Source of the DNA: Vombatus ursinus
Lineage: Eukaryota > Chordata > Mammalia > Diprotodontia > Vombatidae
DNA length: 64,000 bases
Assembly: GCF_900497805.2 (NCBI RefSeq)
Contig: NW_020954616.1
Span: 1,337,732 to 1,401,731, forward strand
Direction of reading: 5' to 3'
Part shown: piece by piece, positions 1-11,879 of the stretch
Layout of the letters: each line of letters opens with the position of its first letter
Position numbering within the stretch: position 1 is the first letter of the stretch
The notes under the pieces: model-generated
The model's input: the letters and a program-made list of their open reading frames with translations, nothing else
Databases searched by the model: none
Told to the model about the DNA's origin: nothing
Program-made: the position numbers and the translations under genes

Positions 1-855
1 AGTTATATGCAGAGTACATCATGCAAAATGCCAGGCTGAATGAATCAAAAACTGGAATTCAGACTGCCAGGAGAAATAGCAACAATCTCAGATATACAGA
101 TGACATCACTCTGATGGTAGAAAGTGAAGAAGTAAGAAACCTGTTGATGAAAATGGAAGAGGAGAGTGTGAAAGCTGGCTTGAAGCTTAACATCAAACAA
201 ACTAAGATCTTGACAACTGGTCCTATCACTTCCAGGAAAATAAAGGGAGAAGAAATGGAAGCAGTGTCAGATTTTATAGTCTTGGGTTCAAAGATCACTG
301 CAGATGGTGACTGCTGCCATGAAATTAAAAGATGCTTGCTCCTTGGAAGGAAAGCTATGGTAAATCTGGACAATGTAATAAAAAGCAGAGCCATCACCTT
401 GCCAACAAAGGTCTGTGTAGTTAAAGGTGTAGTTTTTCCAGTAGCAGTATGTGGCTATGAGAGTTGGACTATGAGCGCTGCAGAATTGAAGCTTTCAAAT
501 TGTGGCACAGCAGAAGACTTTTGAGAGTCTTTTGGACAGCAAGGAAATCAAATCTGTCAATACTTAAAGAAATTGATTCAGACTATTCACTGAAAGGTCA
601 AATACTGAAGCTGAAGCTTAAATACATTGGCCACATAATGAGAAGACAGAATTCATTGGAAAAGACCCTGATGTTGGGAAAGATTGAAGGCAAAAGGAAA
701 AGGGGATAGCAAAGGATAAGATGGATAGATAGTGTCATGGAAACGATAACATGAACTTGGACAGACTTTGAGAGATAATGGAGGGTAGAAGGGCCTGGTG
801 TGCTATGGTCCATGAGATCATGAAGAGTCAGACATGACTGAATGACTGAATAGCA
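1..855 (+). mobile_element. RTE (BovB-like) LINE, 3' part of ORF2 plus tail
   Basis: The translation carries the end of an RTE-clade reverse transcriptase: the catalytic box reads LRYTDDITLM (YTDD where YADD is usual), followed by AGLKLNIKQTKI, DFIVLGSKITADGD, EIKRCLLLGRKAM, RRLLRVFWTARKSN and SLEKTLMLGKIEGK, all hallmarks of BovB/RTE ORF2. One frame change near 470-490 moves the reading frame, and a stop lies near 708, so the copy is dead. The 5' part of the element is cut by the window edge. The tail near 815-850 reads catgaagagtcagacatgac, the same tail that ends one of the SINE families in this window. Confidence 0.9.
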
Positions 856-860
856 AATCA

Positions 861-2040
861 GTTATCTCACTTAGTGTCTTTGCTGATTCCCTGGCATTTT
901 TCAAGTAAGCTATCATATCATCAACAAACAGGGATAGTTTTATTTCCTCTTTGCCTATTTTTATTCTTTTAATTCCTTTCTCTGGTCTTATTGCTATTGC
1001 TAAGATTTCCAATACTATATTAAATTATACTGGGGAGAATGGGCATTCTTGCTTCACTCCGTATTTATTAGAAAAAGTTCTAGTGTATCCCTATTGCATA
1101 TTATGCTTGCTTTTGATTTTAGATAGATGCTTTTTATGAAAAAAGATCTCTCTATGCCAAAAGAGTATTATACTTTGTCAAAATCCTTTTCTACATCTTT
1201 TGAGATTATCATGTGATTTGGGATGTTTTGGGTTTTAATATGATTAATTATGCTGATTGTTTTCCTAATTTTGAACCATCCTTATAACTCTGGTATAAAT
1301 CTCACTTGATCATAATGAATAATTTCTTGAATACATCACTGTAATCTGTTTGGTAGGATTTTATTAAAAAATTTGAGTCAATATTCATTAATGATATTGG
1401 CTTATAATTTTCTTTCTGTGTTTTATTTTCCCCTGGTTTAGGTGGTAGGACTATATTTGTCTCATAAAAGGATTCTGACAGGCTCTTACTTTTTCAATTT
1501 TTGAGAATAATTTATGAAGTATGGGTACTAACTTTTTAAAAAGTTTAATAAAACTCTCCTATAAATCCATTAGGTTCAGGTTCCCAGGGTAACCCCTACC
1601 CCCCACCTTTGGTAGTTTCTTTGTAGCTAGATCTATTCTTTCTTAATGAGACTGGGTTATTTAAGATCTCTATCTAGTCTTCTGATGGTTTAGTTATTTT
1701 ATATTTTTGAAAATATTCCTCTATTTCTTTTGTGTTCTCAGTTTTTTTTAGCATATAGTTATGCGTAACATGTGTTGATTATTCTTTTTGTTTCTTCTGG
1801 TATTGCTGTGATTTTGCCTTGCTTATTCTGCTATTTGATTTGATTTTCTGCTCTCTTTTTTAATTAGAGTAGCTAAGGGTTTGTTAATTTTATTAGTCTT
1901 TTAAAAAAAGCCTTTAGTTTTATTTATTATTCCTTTTTCTGTTGCTTTCAATTTATCTATTTTTCCCTCTAATTTTTAATATCGCTCTTTTTGTACTTAT
2001 TTTAGATTTATTTGTTGATTCAATAAGTAATTTAAAAATC
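861..2040 (-). mobile_element. L1 LINE fragment, ORF2 reverse transcriptase region
   Basis: Read on the minus strand, 818-1012 gives [21 protein letters not shown] followed by [18 protein letters not shown], which is the L1 ORF2 segment around the FADD catalytic box (here FVDD). AT-rich sequence up to about 2040 continues the same ORF2 upstream in broken frames. The copy abuts the RTE fragment directly. Confidence 0.8.
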
Positions 2041-3790
2041 ATTGAATCTGATCAATATGGAAAAAATCATATTAGTAATTCAAATCATTAGATAAGGCAG
2101 ATATTATCATCTTTAAACGAGAGGTGCTTTTCTTATAATTTCTTTAGTGATATAAGGAACAGAATTAAGTGCAACTCATAGCCCCATACCTGAATGGCTC
2201 CATGGAGGCGAAGTTTGGCAATAGGGATGAAATGCAATGTTGGCCAACATTTTTCTGGTCCTCAATTTCCTCATCTGTAAAATTAAAGACTTGGATTAAA
2301 TGATTTCTAAGATCCCTTTATTTCTAGATCCATGACTTGCCCAAGATCACATGGAAAGCATCAGTGACTTCCATTAAAACCCCGCATAACTAAGCTTCCC
2401 AACATAGCAGTGGAAAAACATAATACAAACTAGTGAGATCATTTGCCCCATACTTAAAAGACACGACTTTGAAGTTTCCAAGGTTTTGAGCTCAGACAAT
2501 GATATTGAGCTCTCTAGTGACACCTGGGGGCTATGCTCAGGAGAGACTGGTACCACTTCTACTATACCCAATAGCCTATCATCTCCATCAACATCATCCC
2601 TGTCTGCATATGGGGACCCTGATATATGTTGATGGTGGATGAAGTTAAGCCCTAGGCAAAAGTCTAGAATTTTTCACCAAAGATGCAAAAGTCATTGGGA
2701 GACAGAGGAAGCTCATGAGTCCTGCTCTGGTCAAACAGATGTGTCTGAGTGGGGATAGGGGCAGCAAAAGGGAGGTATCCCAGCTGGGTCTAGTACAGTT
2801 CCTCCCCCTCCCCAACGTGATGTTAATGGGTACAGCCCACAGAAGATCCTATCCTCTCCACCCTCTCTTTCATTGTGGTGCAGTAGCAGACTATGAACAA
2901 ACATGGTCCCAGTGAAGACTAACATTTTGAACTGAGGGAAGTCTTCACTTCCCCTTGCCTCATCCCAACCCCTGTGCTGAAGTACCCAGTTCCTTCCCTA
3001 CTTGGAGGTGTGTGAGCTGTTGCTATCGTCATTCCTCCCTCCTGGCTTCCACTTGTGTGGGAGGTACTCAGGATGGTGAACCTATCTAGAACAGCACTCT
3101 CAGGAAAAGGATGGCTGTCTCTGACTTCTTTAGAACTGCTTCCTTCATCTTCACTCTCTCCCCGCAACCCAACCCAAAAGAGGCTATCATGGTGAATGAA
3201 CCTCACTTGCTAAAACAATAATCAGGAATGTTGTTAGTCTTCCACACGTGGATCCATAGTCAAATTCCTTGTGTCTGGTAGGTCAATTTGGCACCCAGAG
3301 GATTCAGTACCTGAGATAACTTGCTCGCCTTAGCCTGGTTGTGGTTCTGGGAACCACCCTCTTTCCCCTAGAAAGGGCAGACTTTAAGTCTATTGTCTCT
3401 ACCTACCCATTCCCTCAGGTCCTCTAGGTGTAGGTGTCTGGGTCTGGGCTTCCCTCCTCTCCTGACTTCTGTGACTTTTCTCCCCACCAAAATCATTTTC
3501 AGGTCTTAGACTCCATCATGAAATTTATAGCCCTGAGGAGTCACTGTGCCTCAGTGTTACTTCTGAATGTATTTCAGTTTTTTTTTTGTTAGAGCCATCA
3601 ACAGGACTGCAAAGGCAGCTATGGTACTTACACCTCCTCACCAGCAGGTACAGGTGCATTGGCCCTTCTCTCTTTAGTCCCCAGAGTCCTGACCTGACAG
3701 AGCTCCAGCCCAATGATCATTTGGCTCCACAGTGTGATCTCTCATCATAGTTTTTCACCCAGATCAGACTATTTTAGAGAGACCCCAGAG
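2041..3790. other. Gene-free, largely repeat-poor stretch
   Basis: No recognisable exon, RNA gene or well-preserved repeat was found. Short frames on both strands (for example 2919-3206 minus) have no family resemblance and no splice sites in matching phase. A MIR-like scrap may lie near 2260-2370. It lies about 14 kb downstream of the SLAMF8 stop, so it could hold distal untranslated or regulatory sequence, but nothing proves this. Confidence 0.5.
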
Positions 3791-3814
3791 AGATGCCATC
3801 ATAGGCTGCCCTGG

Positions 3815-4150
3815 TGTTGATTGCCTACGTCTGACTGACAGTGTCTGACTGACCAACCCTGTCTGACTCCCTGGTGGATTCTACTTGACTGACCATTCCC
3901 ACTTATCAGTTTGACTGTATCTGGTTGGCTGATTGACAGTTCTTATTGTGTTTGACATCCAGAATAATCTATCTGACTAGCTGAATGAAGTATGGTTACC
4001 TAGTGATGTGTGTCTGATCGGCTGTGTCTCACTGACTGATTACCTGATGGGCTGCACTGACAGCATCTGACTTGCTGATTGACTCTGCTGCACCAGATGA
4101 CACTAGTTAAATGGCTGATTGTCTAATTGCATCTTTTTAATTGGTGGTTG
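3815..4150. repeat. Degenerate CTGA-type tandem repeat
   Basis: The stretch repeats ctgactga, ctgattga, ctgactgac and similar words at short irregular spacing, interrupted by other sequence. It looks like an old tetranucleotide array that has decayed by point changes and small insertions. Confidence 0.55.
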
Positions 4151-4284
4151 TGTGTCTGCCTTCACAGTGCTTTAGCATGTAGCAGGTGTTCAATAAATAT
4201 ATTTTTAAATCTAAATGAATCAATAGCCAACCAAGGGATGTCCACGTCGGCCTGACTTCAAGGCACATGAGCCAATCTTGGCTA

Positions 4285-4508
4285 AAAGCTGGCATTTATA
4301 TAGTGTTTTAAGGTTTGCAAAATGCTTTATATGGCTTCTCTTATTTGATCCTCACAACAACATAACGGGGTTGGATGCTATTATTTTCCCCATTTTATAG
4401 ATGAGGAAATAGGCCGATTCTCTCAGGATCACGTAATGTCTGAGGTAGGATTCAAACTCAGGTCTTGCTGAATTGGAAGTCCAGCAATCTAGCCACTTAG
4501 CTGCCTTT
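4285..4508 (-). mobile_element. MIR/THER1-type CORE-SINE
   Basis: Antisense copy running from tatatagtgttttaaggttt through gatcctcacaacaacat, ttatagatgaggaaat and aactcaggtc to ctagccacttagctgcc, the reverse complement of the tRNA-derived head. Confidence 0.85.
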
Positions 4509-4521
4509 AATCATTGAATAC

Positions 4522-4785
4522 TGTTGTTGATGAGTTGTGTCCAATTCTTCCTCACCCCTTTTGGGGTTTTCTTGGCAAAGATACTGGAGTGGTTTAGCAT
4601 TTCCTTCTCCAGTTTTACCATCTCCTTCTAATTTTACAGAGAAGGAAACTGAGGTCAAAAAGATTAAGTGACTTGTCCAGGGTCACACAGCTAATAAGCG
4701 TCTGAGGCCAGATTTGAACTCAGGAAGAAGAGTCTTCCTGACTCCAGGCCTGGCACTTTATCCCCTGTGCCACCTTGCTGACCTG
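4522..4785 (-). mobile_element. tRNA SINE with RTE-type tail
   Basis: Antisense copy. It starts with the reverse complement of the RTE-type tail (tgttgttgatgagttgtgtcc, ggggttttcttggcaaagat) and ends at the tRNA-like head (ccaggcctggcactttatcc). Confidence 0.85.
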
Positions 4786-5049
4786 AACTGGGTGGGGGCA
4801 GTTTTCTACTTCCCTCTTACCACCATTACCTGTGCTTTCCTACTACCCTCTTTCTCTTTCTCTGTTTCCTACTTTCCAATGGAACCAACCAACTCTTACG
4901 TCTCTTGCCTTTCTCTTCAGCTTCTACCCTGGTGCCAGGATCTCTTGTGATAGGACTAGGGTCCCCACATTGTCTCTGGGAGAACTCTGATTTTAGAAGA
5001 AGGGTGAGTTTGTGTTCAGCACTCAAATCTGTTTTCCAATCTCAGTTTT

Positions 5050-5868
5050 TAAGTGTTTTTTTTTTAATTAACAGAAATCTATTTTCTCTCCCTTCCACCT
5101 CCCAACCCCATTGAAAAAGAGAGAAATGAAAAACAATTTTTTTGGTAACAAATATGCATAGTCAAGCAAAATAAATGTCCTCATTGGCTGCATACACATA
5201 TATCCATATAATTATATGTGTGTGTATATACATACGTGCATCTATACCTACATGTACACACATGTATGTTTCATTCCATACCCTAAACTTATCACTTCTC
5301 TGTCAGGAGATGGATGGCATGTTTCAACATCAGTCCTCTGGAATCATGGGTAGTCATTGCATCAATTATAGTTTTTATAGCTTTCAAAGTTGTTTGTCTT
5401 TACAATGTTGTTGTTATTGTATAAATTTTTCTCCTGATTCTGCTCACATAAAAGTCTTTTAAATCGTTCATTTTTGTAATATTGATGTTATGGTATAAAT
5501 TGTTCTTCAGGTTCTGCTCGTTTCTCTCTGTGTCAGTTCATATGTCTATCCATGTCTCTTTGAAATCATTTATCTCCTCATTTATTATAGCATAACAGTT
5601 TTCCTTCACATTCATATACCATAATTTATTCAGCTATTCCTCTATTGATGGACATCCCTTTGGTTTCTATTTTTCTTTGCCCCCAACAAAAAGAGCTGCC
5701 ATAAATATTTGTGTACATATAGGACTGTTTCCTCTTTCTTTAATCACTTTGGAGTATAGGCCTAACAGTGGTATAGCTGGGTCAAAGGACTTGTACTGTT
5801 TAGTAATTGGTGGGACATAATTCCAAATTGCTTTCCAGCATGGCTTTCCCTTGGTGGGTTTCAGAGGC
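5050..5868 (-). mobile_element. L1 3' end (ORF2 C-terminus and 3' UTR)
   Basis: Minus-strand translation of 5667-5850 gives SFDPAIPLLGLYSKVIKERG and ICTQIFMAALFVGGKEK, which corresponds to the L1 ORF2 C-terminal region (IPLLGIYP, MFIAALF in other mammals). Sequence to 5050 matches, in reverse, the 3' UTR of the L1 copy at 37540-38370. It ends against a TC run. Confidence 0.8.
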
Positions 5869-5897
5869 AATCTCTCTCTCTCTCTCTCTCTCTCTTG
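5868..5897. repeat. (TC)n microsatellite
   Basis: About 13 TC dinucleotide units, at the 5' break of the L1 fragment. Confidence 0.95.
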
Positions 5898-6282
5898 CTT
5901 CACTCACTGTTTTTGCTCTTGGGTCCAAAAGTTTCACAGCATATAGGAGCTGGGGAAACAGAACCTGAGCCAGGCTGCAGAGAATCTAGCAGATGCTATG
6001 GTGAATCTGGGCCAGTGCAAGGTCTCAGTGTTTTGGGAGGAGCTCCTCACCTAGCAAATTTACTGGACCCACCCCACCCTCTAGGCAATGCGGAATCAGT
6101 TCAAGAAAGTGGTAACATACATTGCTATGTAGCACTGATACACCAGGGCAAATCTGAGGTGTCTTAAAGTTAGTTTTCAGGATATGATACCATTTTTTTC
6201 TACCATAAATTGACTTACATTTAGCCAGTGGCATACTCAGTGATGGTTTTTTTTTTTTTTTGTAGGAACCTATTCCTGAAAG
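5898..6282. other. Unassigned intergenic sequence
   Basis: Nothing recognisable apart from a T run near 6247-6262. No splice-bounded frame seen. Confidence 0.5.
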
Positions 6283-6513
6283 TTGAGGGCAACTAGAGCG
6301 CTGGGCCTGGAGTGAGAAAGAGTTGAGTTCAAATCCCGCCTTGGGTATTTACTGTGACCTTGGGCAAGTCACTTAACCCTGTTTGCCTCAGTTTCCTCAT
6401 CTGTAAGATGAGCTGGAGAAGAAAATGGCAAACCACTTCAGTATCCTCGCCAAGAAAATCCCAAATGGGGTCACGAAGAGTCAGACATGACTGAAAATGA
6501 CTGAACAACATTC
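6283..6513 (+). mobile_element. tRNA SINE with RTE-type tail
   Basis: Sense copy: tRNA-like head, B-box region gagttcaaatcccgcc, then cctcagtttcctcatctgta, gagctggagaagaaaatggc, and the tail gtcacgaagagtcagacatg ending gactgaacaaca. Confidence 0.92.
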
Positions 6514-6517
6514 CTCA

Positions 6518-6720
6518 GAATAGGCACAACAGAGTAGGAAGAAGCATTCATTGGACTGGTTGGATTCTAGTCCCAACTTGATTGCTAACTCACTTTGTGA
6601 CCTTGTTAAGAATCAACTTCACCATTTAGACCTCAGTTTCCTTTTCTGTAAAACCAAAGAATAGGAGCAGATGGCTTCTAAGGTCCCTTCTACTTCTTAA
6701 GATCTAGGATTTTAAGTATG
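6518..6720 (+). mobile_element. MIR-type SINE, diverged
   Basis: Sense MIR features: ctcactttgtgaccttg, cctcagtttccttttctgta and a 3' part ending near gatctaggatttta. Confidence 0.7.
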
Positions 6721-6744
6721 TTGATGGATACAAACTTCTTAAGG

Positions 6745-7172
6745 ATCTCATGAATCCTCTACCACCCAGCTTCCCTGGCTTCCTATAAGACTCAGTTCGT
6801 ACCTTACCTTCTTTAAGATGCCTTTTCCTGGTCCCCACTACTGCTAGTGTCTTCCCTCTGAGATTATCTCCCCATTTACTATATGTGTGTATTTCTACCT
6901 ACCTACCTATCTATCTATCTATCTATCTATCCTATCTATCTATCTATCATCTATTCATCCCCCTTTATCTATCCATCCCTTTCTCTTTCTTTCCATCCAT
7001 CCATCCATCATTTATGTACATTGTTATTTACTATTTGCCTCCCACATTAGAATATAAGCTCCCTGAAAACCCTGTTTTTGCCTCCCTCCCCCCAATATTT
7101 CCAGTGCTTAGCAAAGTGCCTGGCACATAAAAAGCTCTTAATAAATGCTTGTTGGCTTGTTGGCTTGAGTCC
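6745..7172 (+). mobile_element. L2 LINE 3' end with internal tetranucleotide array
   Basis: Typical L2 3' sequence: cttcctataagactcagttc, tagaatataagctccctg, and the end agtgcctggcacataaaaag with ttaataaatgcttgttgg. A microsatellite (CTAC/CTAT/CATC units, about 6893-7010) has grown inside it. Confidence 0.8.
6893..7010. repeat. (CTAT)n / (CATC)n compound microsatellite
   Basis: Runs of ctac, then ctat units with a one-base break, then ccat units. It lies inside an L2 3' end. Confidence 0.95.
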
Positions 7173-7500
7173 TTGTGAGTCGGTAGAAAGATAATAGATA
7201 AGTTTCAACAGAGGGGCTTTGGAGATAAAATTACCTTGAATTGTGCTGATAAGATGTGGGGCTCTGAGAGATGAATTATGACCCAGAAAAGAGATCTTGA
7301 AGTCACTGTGGATTATTCCCTATCAGTAGAGGTTTTAAATAAAGTCTGGGCTTCTTTGTAGATGTTGTACTGGGACTTCCTGGTAAGGTACAAGTTGATC
7401 AGATGCTCTCTAAGGGGTCTCCTCCAACTTTGAGTTGGAAGTTTAACTCATATACAGCTTAGAAATAAATGTAGCACTCCATGGAACAGAAATGCATTTT
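7173..7500. other. Unassigned intergenic sequence
   Basis: No recognisable feature was found in this interval. Confidence 0.4.
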
Positions 7501-7509
7501 ATGATGCTA

Positions 7510-7670
7510 TGATATTGGCAAATTCAGTTTAATTCAACAAATCTTTAGTAAGTGCCTACAGTATGCATAGCACCATGGTGACGGCCAGAGATGGAAGGTT
7601 GGAAAACAGGACACAGACCTTCCCTTCATGTGTTGGTAGTCTCATACAGTGTATAAACAAAGTAACAACA
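7510..7670 (-). mobile_element. L2 3' end, antisense
   Basis: Reads ttcaacaaatctttagtaag, tgcctacagtatgcatagca and ccttcccttcatgtgttgg, the antisense of the conserved L2 3' end. Confidence 0.65.
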
Positions 7671-7984
7671 AAATGCTAGGCTTTTGAGGAAAGTGAGACC
7701 TGCTCAGTCTCTAGTGCACAAGGGATGCAGATTTAATTACAGATCTATTCCAGGGATGTTTCTTGTGTTACCTTTTAAACTGAGGTTTGGCCAAACCTAA
7801 AAGCAAAAGCCCTTCCTCTTGGGAGTCTTCTTCCCATATATATATCATGTTCTCGCTGATACCAGAATGCCTCTCTCTTCAAGAATTTATTTCTTCCTTT
7901 TCTTCTCAGATATTATGCTAATAAATAGCATAGTATTTATTAATTACAAGGGATGGGGTAGAAATAAATGAACAACTTATAGAA

Positions 7985-8340
7985 GTCATAGACTCATAAA
8001 TTTAGAACTGAAAGGTACCTTGGAGATCATTAAGTCCAATCCCCTCATTTTACAGATGAGGAAACTGAGGCTTCAGAGAGGTTAGGTGATTTATCCAGGG
8101 TCACTCGGCTAATTAGTTTCTGAAATGGAATTTGGACAAAAGTCTCTCTCTTATTTTTTTAGGCAATTGAGGTTAAGTGACTTGTCCAGGGTCACACAGG
8201 TAGTAAGTATCAAGTGTTTGGTCTGAGGCCGAATTTGAACTCAGGTCCTCCTAACTTCAGCACCTGTGCTCTATCCACTGTGTCAACTAGCTGCCCCGAA
8301 AGTCTTTCTGACTTCAAGTTCAGCCCTTTTTCCATGATCC
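7985..8340 (-). mobile_element. MIR SINE interrupted by a younger SINE
   Basis: Antisense MIR: ccctcattttacagatgagg and gaaactgaggcttcagagag are followed by an insertion at about 8150-8302. The MIR resumes with gaaagtctttctgacttcaa. The word aaagtct occurs on both sides of the insertion, which fits a target-site duplication. Confidence 0.8.
8150..8302 (-). mobile_element. tRNA SINE with poly(A) tail, nested
   Basis: Antisense copy beginning with a short T run and aggcaattgaggttaagtga, and ending ctatccactgtgtcaactag with ctgcccc. It is the A-tailed SINE family and sits inside an older MIR copy, flanked by the repeated word aaagtct. Confidence 0.85.
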
Positions 8341-8464
8341 CAAGTGAATAGGACATTAGAGAGTAACATAAAATTATTTAGAGTGAGGGGACTGGAGCTG
8401 TGTTACATATAAGATAAAGGGCTGGACTAGATGTCCACTAAGAGGGAAAGGAAAAGGGAAGAAC

Positions 8465-8725
8465 ACAAGCATTTATGTAGGGCTTACTTTGTGCCACGCA
8501 CTGTGCTAAATGCTTTTTACAAATACTGTATTATTTGATCCTCACAACAACCCTGTGAGGTAGATGCTAATATCATCCCCATTTTACATAAAGGAAACTG
8601 AGGCAAAAAGAGATTAAGTGACTTGCCCGGGGTCACATAGCTAGCATGTCTCTGAGGTCATATTTGAGTTCAGGGCTTCCTAACTCCAGGCCCAGCACTC
8701 TCTGCTACCAACTGCCTCCAAGATC
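8465..8725 (-). mobile_element. MIR/THER1-type CORE-SINE
   Basis: Nearly full antisense copy: agcatttatgtagggcttac, gtgccacgcactgtgctaaa, tgatcctcacaacaaccctg, gggtcacatagctagcatg, ending at a tRNA-like head near 8720. Confidence 0.88.
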
Positions 8726-9214
8726 CCTTCTAATTCTTAAAGTCTGTAATTCTGGGTGCCGACAGTACCTGCAGTTTTTTGGCAGTATAGAAACAACAGA
8801 GTTTAGCACTTAGATAGTAATTATAATTATATAAAATAGGTAGGTACTAGATGGTAGCTGGGGCGAGCTTTTCTCATGCCCCAGCCTGCTCCCCTCAGCC
8901 AGGTGCACAGGGGGCTGATGTTCTGGTGTCTCTGTTTACAATAACTGAGATAATATCTCAGATTCACCTGAAATGAGAGTTAGGTTTGTGCTACTTGCCC
9001 TGGGTACAAAAATTCCTAGTTATAGTTCTGGAGTCCAAGGTCTCTGTCCAGGTACCCATTTTACTAGTCAGTGGAAATAACCAGGTCATCAGCTTGCTGG
9101 AATGAGTTTTATATACTCCTGTTCCTATCTTCCTTCATAAGAAGGCCTCCACAGTCTTGGAGAGAGGAACTGACTTTCTGGCATCTACTTCCTGAACACT
9201 CCCCAAGCCCCACT
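8726..9214. other. Unassigned intergenic sequence
   Basis: No exon, RNA gene or repeat could be recognised with confidence. Confidence 0.4.
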
Positions 9215-9400
9215 AATTAAGGAACAGAGGATCATAGGTTAAGGCTTGAAAAAGGACCTCAGAGGCCATAAAGTCCAACCCCTCATTTTGCAGATGAGAA
9301 AACTGACGTCCAGGGAAATTAAATGACTTAGTCAAGGTCACACGGGTAGTGTCAGAGGTGGGACCTCTCACCTCTCACCTTTAACTTAGGACCCCTTTTC
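9215..9400 (-). mobile_element. MIR-type SINE
   Basis: Antisense MIR: cctcattttgcagatgagaa, aaactgacgtccagggaaat and gtcaaggtcacacgggtagt. Confidence 0.75.
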
Positions 9401-9844
9401 TTCTCTTGGGAAGTTAGTCATGCTTGGCTTCTCCCCTCTAATAAACATGAATTCAAATGTTCATTATTATTCCACTCCCTGAACATGCTCTGCCCCTGTG
9501 AATGAGTCAGCATGGGATCAGCCATTGGAATAAAAATGGATGTCCGTGATCTCTATACTTCAGCAAAGCCCCACTCTGTCCCGGTCTCCAAAGTATATCT
9601 GGTAAAGCATTTCTTTGAGGGACCTGGTAAGGAAGGATATTGAAAATCCAAATTCCTGACGCTGGAGTAAGGGATAGGAGCAGTTTAAAAAAAATTCGTG
9701 GGATCATAGAATCGTATAACTGGAAGATATTGCACACTTTATTTAGTCGAACATTTGCCCATGGTATGAATCCTCTTCTCACCATTCAAGGCAAGTGTTT
9801 AGTCATCCCAGACTTAGGAGTGATCTCAGAGATTATGGGAATGA

Positions 9845-10010
9845 TGCAGAATGGTGCTGGACTTGAAGCTGGGCTGGGAGTGGGATGAATCCTGCCTAAG
9901 ATATTTACTAGCTGTGTGACTCTGGACAAGTCACTTAACTTTCAGAGCTTCAGTTTCCTTATTTGTAAAATGGGGCAAATCATGTCTCTCTCATGGGGTT
10001 CATGAGATCA
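9845..10010 (+). mobile_element. MIR-type SINE
   Basis: Sense copy with actagctgtgtgactctgga, caagtcacttaactttcaga and tttccttatttgtaaaatgg. Confidence 0.75.
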
Positions 10011-10215
10011 TGGGATTGTAGATGTTGAGCTTGAAGGACTGCAGAGGCCATTTGATCCGGTCCTCCCATTTTACAGATGAGCAAACCAAGGCCAAGGGAG
10101 GTAAGAAGTGAAGCTGCTAGCACTGAAGTCACATGGAGACTAAGTGTGAGAGGTGGAGGTGTTACCCAGGTCCCCTGACTCCAAATCCAGTGTTCTTTCC
10201 ACTGAGCTGCTGTGA
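10011..10215 (-). mobile_element. MIR-type SINE
   Basis: Antisense copy with ttttacagatgagcaaacca and ctccaaatccagtgttcttt. It abuts the previous and next SINEs. Confidence 0.7.
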
Positions 10216-10224
10216 GGAAGGAAC

Positions 10225-10462
10225 AATTAAGTGGAACAATGGTTAGAGTGTTGGTCGTGGAGTCAGGAAGACTCATGTTCCTAAGTTAAAATCTGAACTC
10301 AGACACTCACTAGCTGTGTGACCCTGAGCAAGTCACTCAACCCTGCTTTCCTCAGTTTCCTCATCTGTAAAATGAGCTGGAGAAGGAAATGGCAAATCAC
10401 TCCACTGTCTTTGCCAAGAAAACCCCAAACGGGGCCATGAAGAGTCAGAGACAACTGCTTAT
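10225..10462 (+). mobile_element. tRNA SINE with RTE-type tail
   Basis: Sense copy: head with gtggagtcaggaagactcat, body actagctgtgtgaccctgag, gagctggagaaggaaatggc, tail ggggccatgaagagtcagag. Confidence 0.9.
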
Positions 10463-10499
10463 CTGGAGCATCCTATGGTGCGTTTGAGAGGAAAATGTT

Positions 10500-10690
10500 T
10501 TCAAAGATCTAGGTCTTGAGAGAACTTTAGAGATCTTGCCAAACTTCTTTATTTTACAGATGAGGAAACTGAGACCTAGAGAAATCAAGTGACTGGCTCA
10601 AGGTCACATAGATGGGAGCTTCAGAGCCTGGCCTGGTACCTAGACCTCCTGACTCCAAAACCAGCACTTATAACAGCAGCACTTCCCTTC
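10500..10690 (-). mobile_element. MIR-type SINE
   Basis: Antisense: ttattttacagatgaggaaa, gagacctagagaaatcaagt and ctccaaaaccagcacttata. Confidence 0.7.
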
Positions 10691-10699
10691 TTATTTTTC

Positions 10700-11580
10700 T
10701 CCCGGAAAGGGAGGCATTGTTTATTAGAGATGGGCACAAAAATGAGCATCAAGTTGAACAGACCTTTTTCCCATCTTTGCCCCCCACCCTCACTCCCCTT
10801 TCCCATGATCCTCATTTCCTTACTATGCTCTGATCTACTCTGAGCTCAGGGCTGTAGCCCACAGCCAAGGCAGTGATGAAAACCTCCTGTGAAGCACCTC
10901 ACTGCATCCCTATTGTGAACTGAGTTCTTCACAACTTTAAGACTGGGGATTCATCCCAGTGGATCTGGTCAGCCTTAAGAAAACCTTTGAGTGGTGAACA
11001 TAAAGACTAGAAAATTGTGAGAATGTAACTTTCCAAGGAGTAAGAATAGTCAGCTAGTTTGGCAGACTTTAAAAGAGTACAGAAATAGAAAACATAGGGA
11101 ATGACACAGATGATCAATTAGCCTTAGTTAGCATAGGGTGAGAAGGCCATTCATTAGATGAGAGTGGGGCATCTGAGGGTGGGGCTATGGGAGCCTGATG
11201 GCTTTACAGCTACTTTCTACAGTAGCTAGACTAGAGTCAGTCAGTCAATGCAGAGTAGATTTATTTTCTATGTATTACTGACCCCTTTTACCCTTTGCAT
11301 ACTGTCTTTGTATATTATTCCTTTTTCTCCTTGTGAATTACGCTTTAGAAAATAGAAATTTATTTAGTTGAGGGCGGGGGGAGCAAAAGGAAAGAGGAAG
11401 TGAATGCTGGAACCAAGGCACCCAGACAAGGAGGCAGGTGGGAAAGTGAATGGACTAGACACCGGGATACAGGCTGAGCTCTGAGACTGAGATCAAAGCT
11501 TGTTATCCTAAATGAGAGGCTCAGATATTTATAGATGATAGAGAAGAAATTGGGGTCCTATATAAAGCTAGGGAAACTCA
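10700..11580. other. Unassigned intergenic sequence
   Basis: No coding exon seen. Overlapping small frames at 10589-10843 on both strands have no family signature. Confidence 0.45.
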
Positions 11581-11582
11581 GA

Positions 11583-11707
11583 AGAATGTCTTTGAATGCA
11601 TAAAATAAAATACATAGGCTCACAAAGGAATCCAATTATATTGAAATACAATGATCAAAATAGTTTTTTTTAAAAAAAATACACAGACACCAGGTTAAGA
11701 AACTCTT
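11583..11707. mobile_element. hAT-like small element, 3' part only
   Basis: Shares gcataaaataaaatacatag, gtccaattatattgaaata-like core and the end caccaggttaagaaactc with the fuller copies at 18511-18702 and 63079-63287. The other terminal part is missing. Confidence 0.65.
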
Positions 11708-11879
11708 CCTAGAGTTCAAATATCCTCAACCTGGGAGAGTCATGGAAAATTAGGGTAGCTGGACCATATCAGAATGAGAGTGATAGACAGACAGACCATA
11801 AAGGCAAGATTGAGGACTTCGATCAAGTACAGTAGCCAACAGGGGGCCACTGTATATTCTTGGGCAAATAAAGGAGAGA

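Noticed and set aside
59-397. Minus-strand 112-codon frame opposite the RTE sequence
   Set aside because: It is the antisense shadow of the RTE reverse transcriptase.
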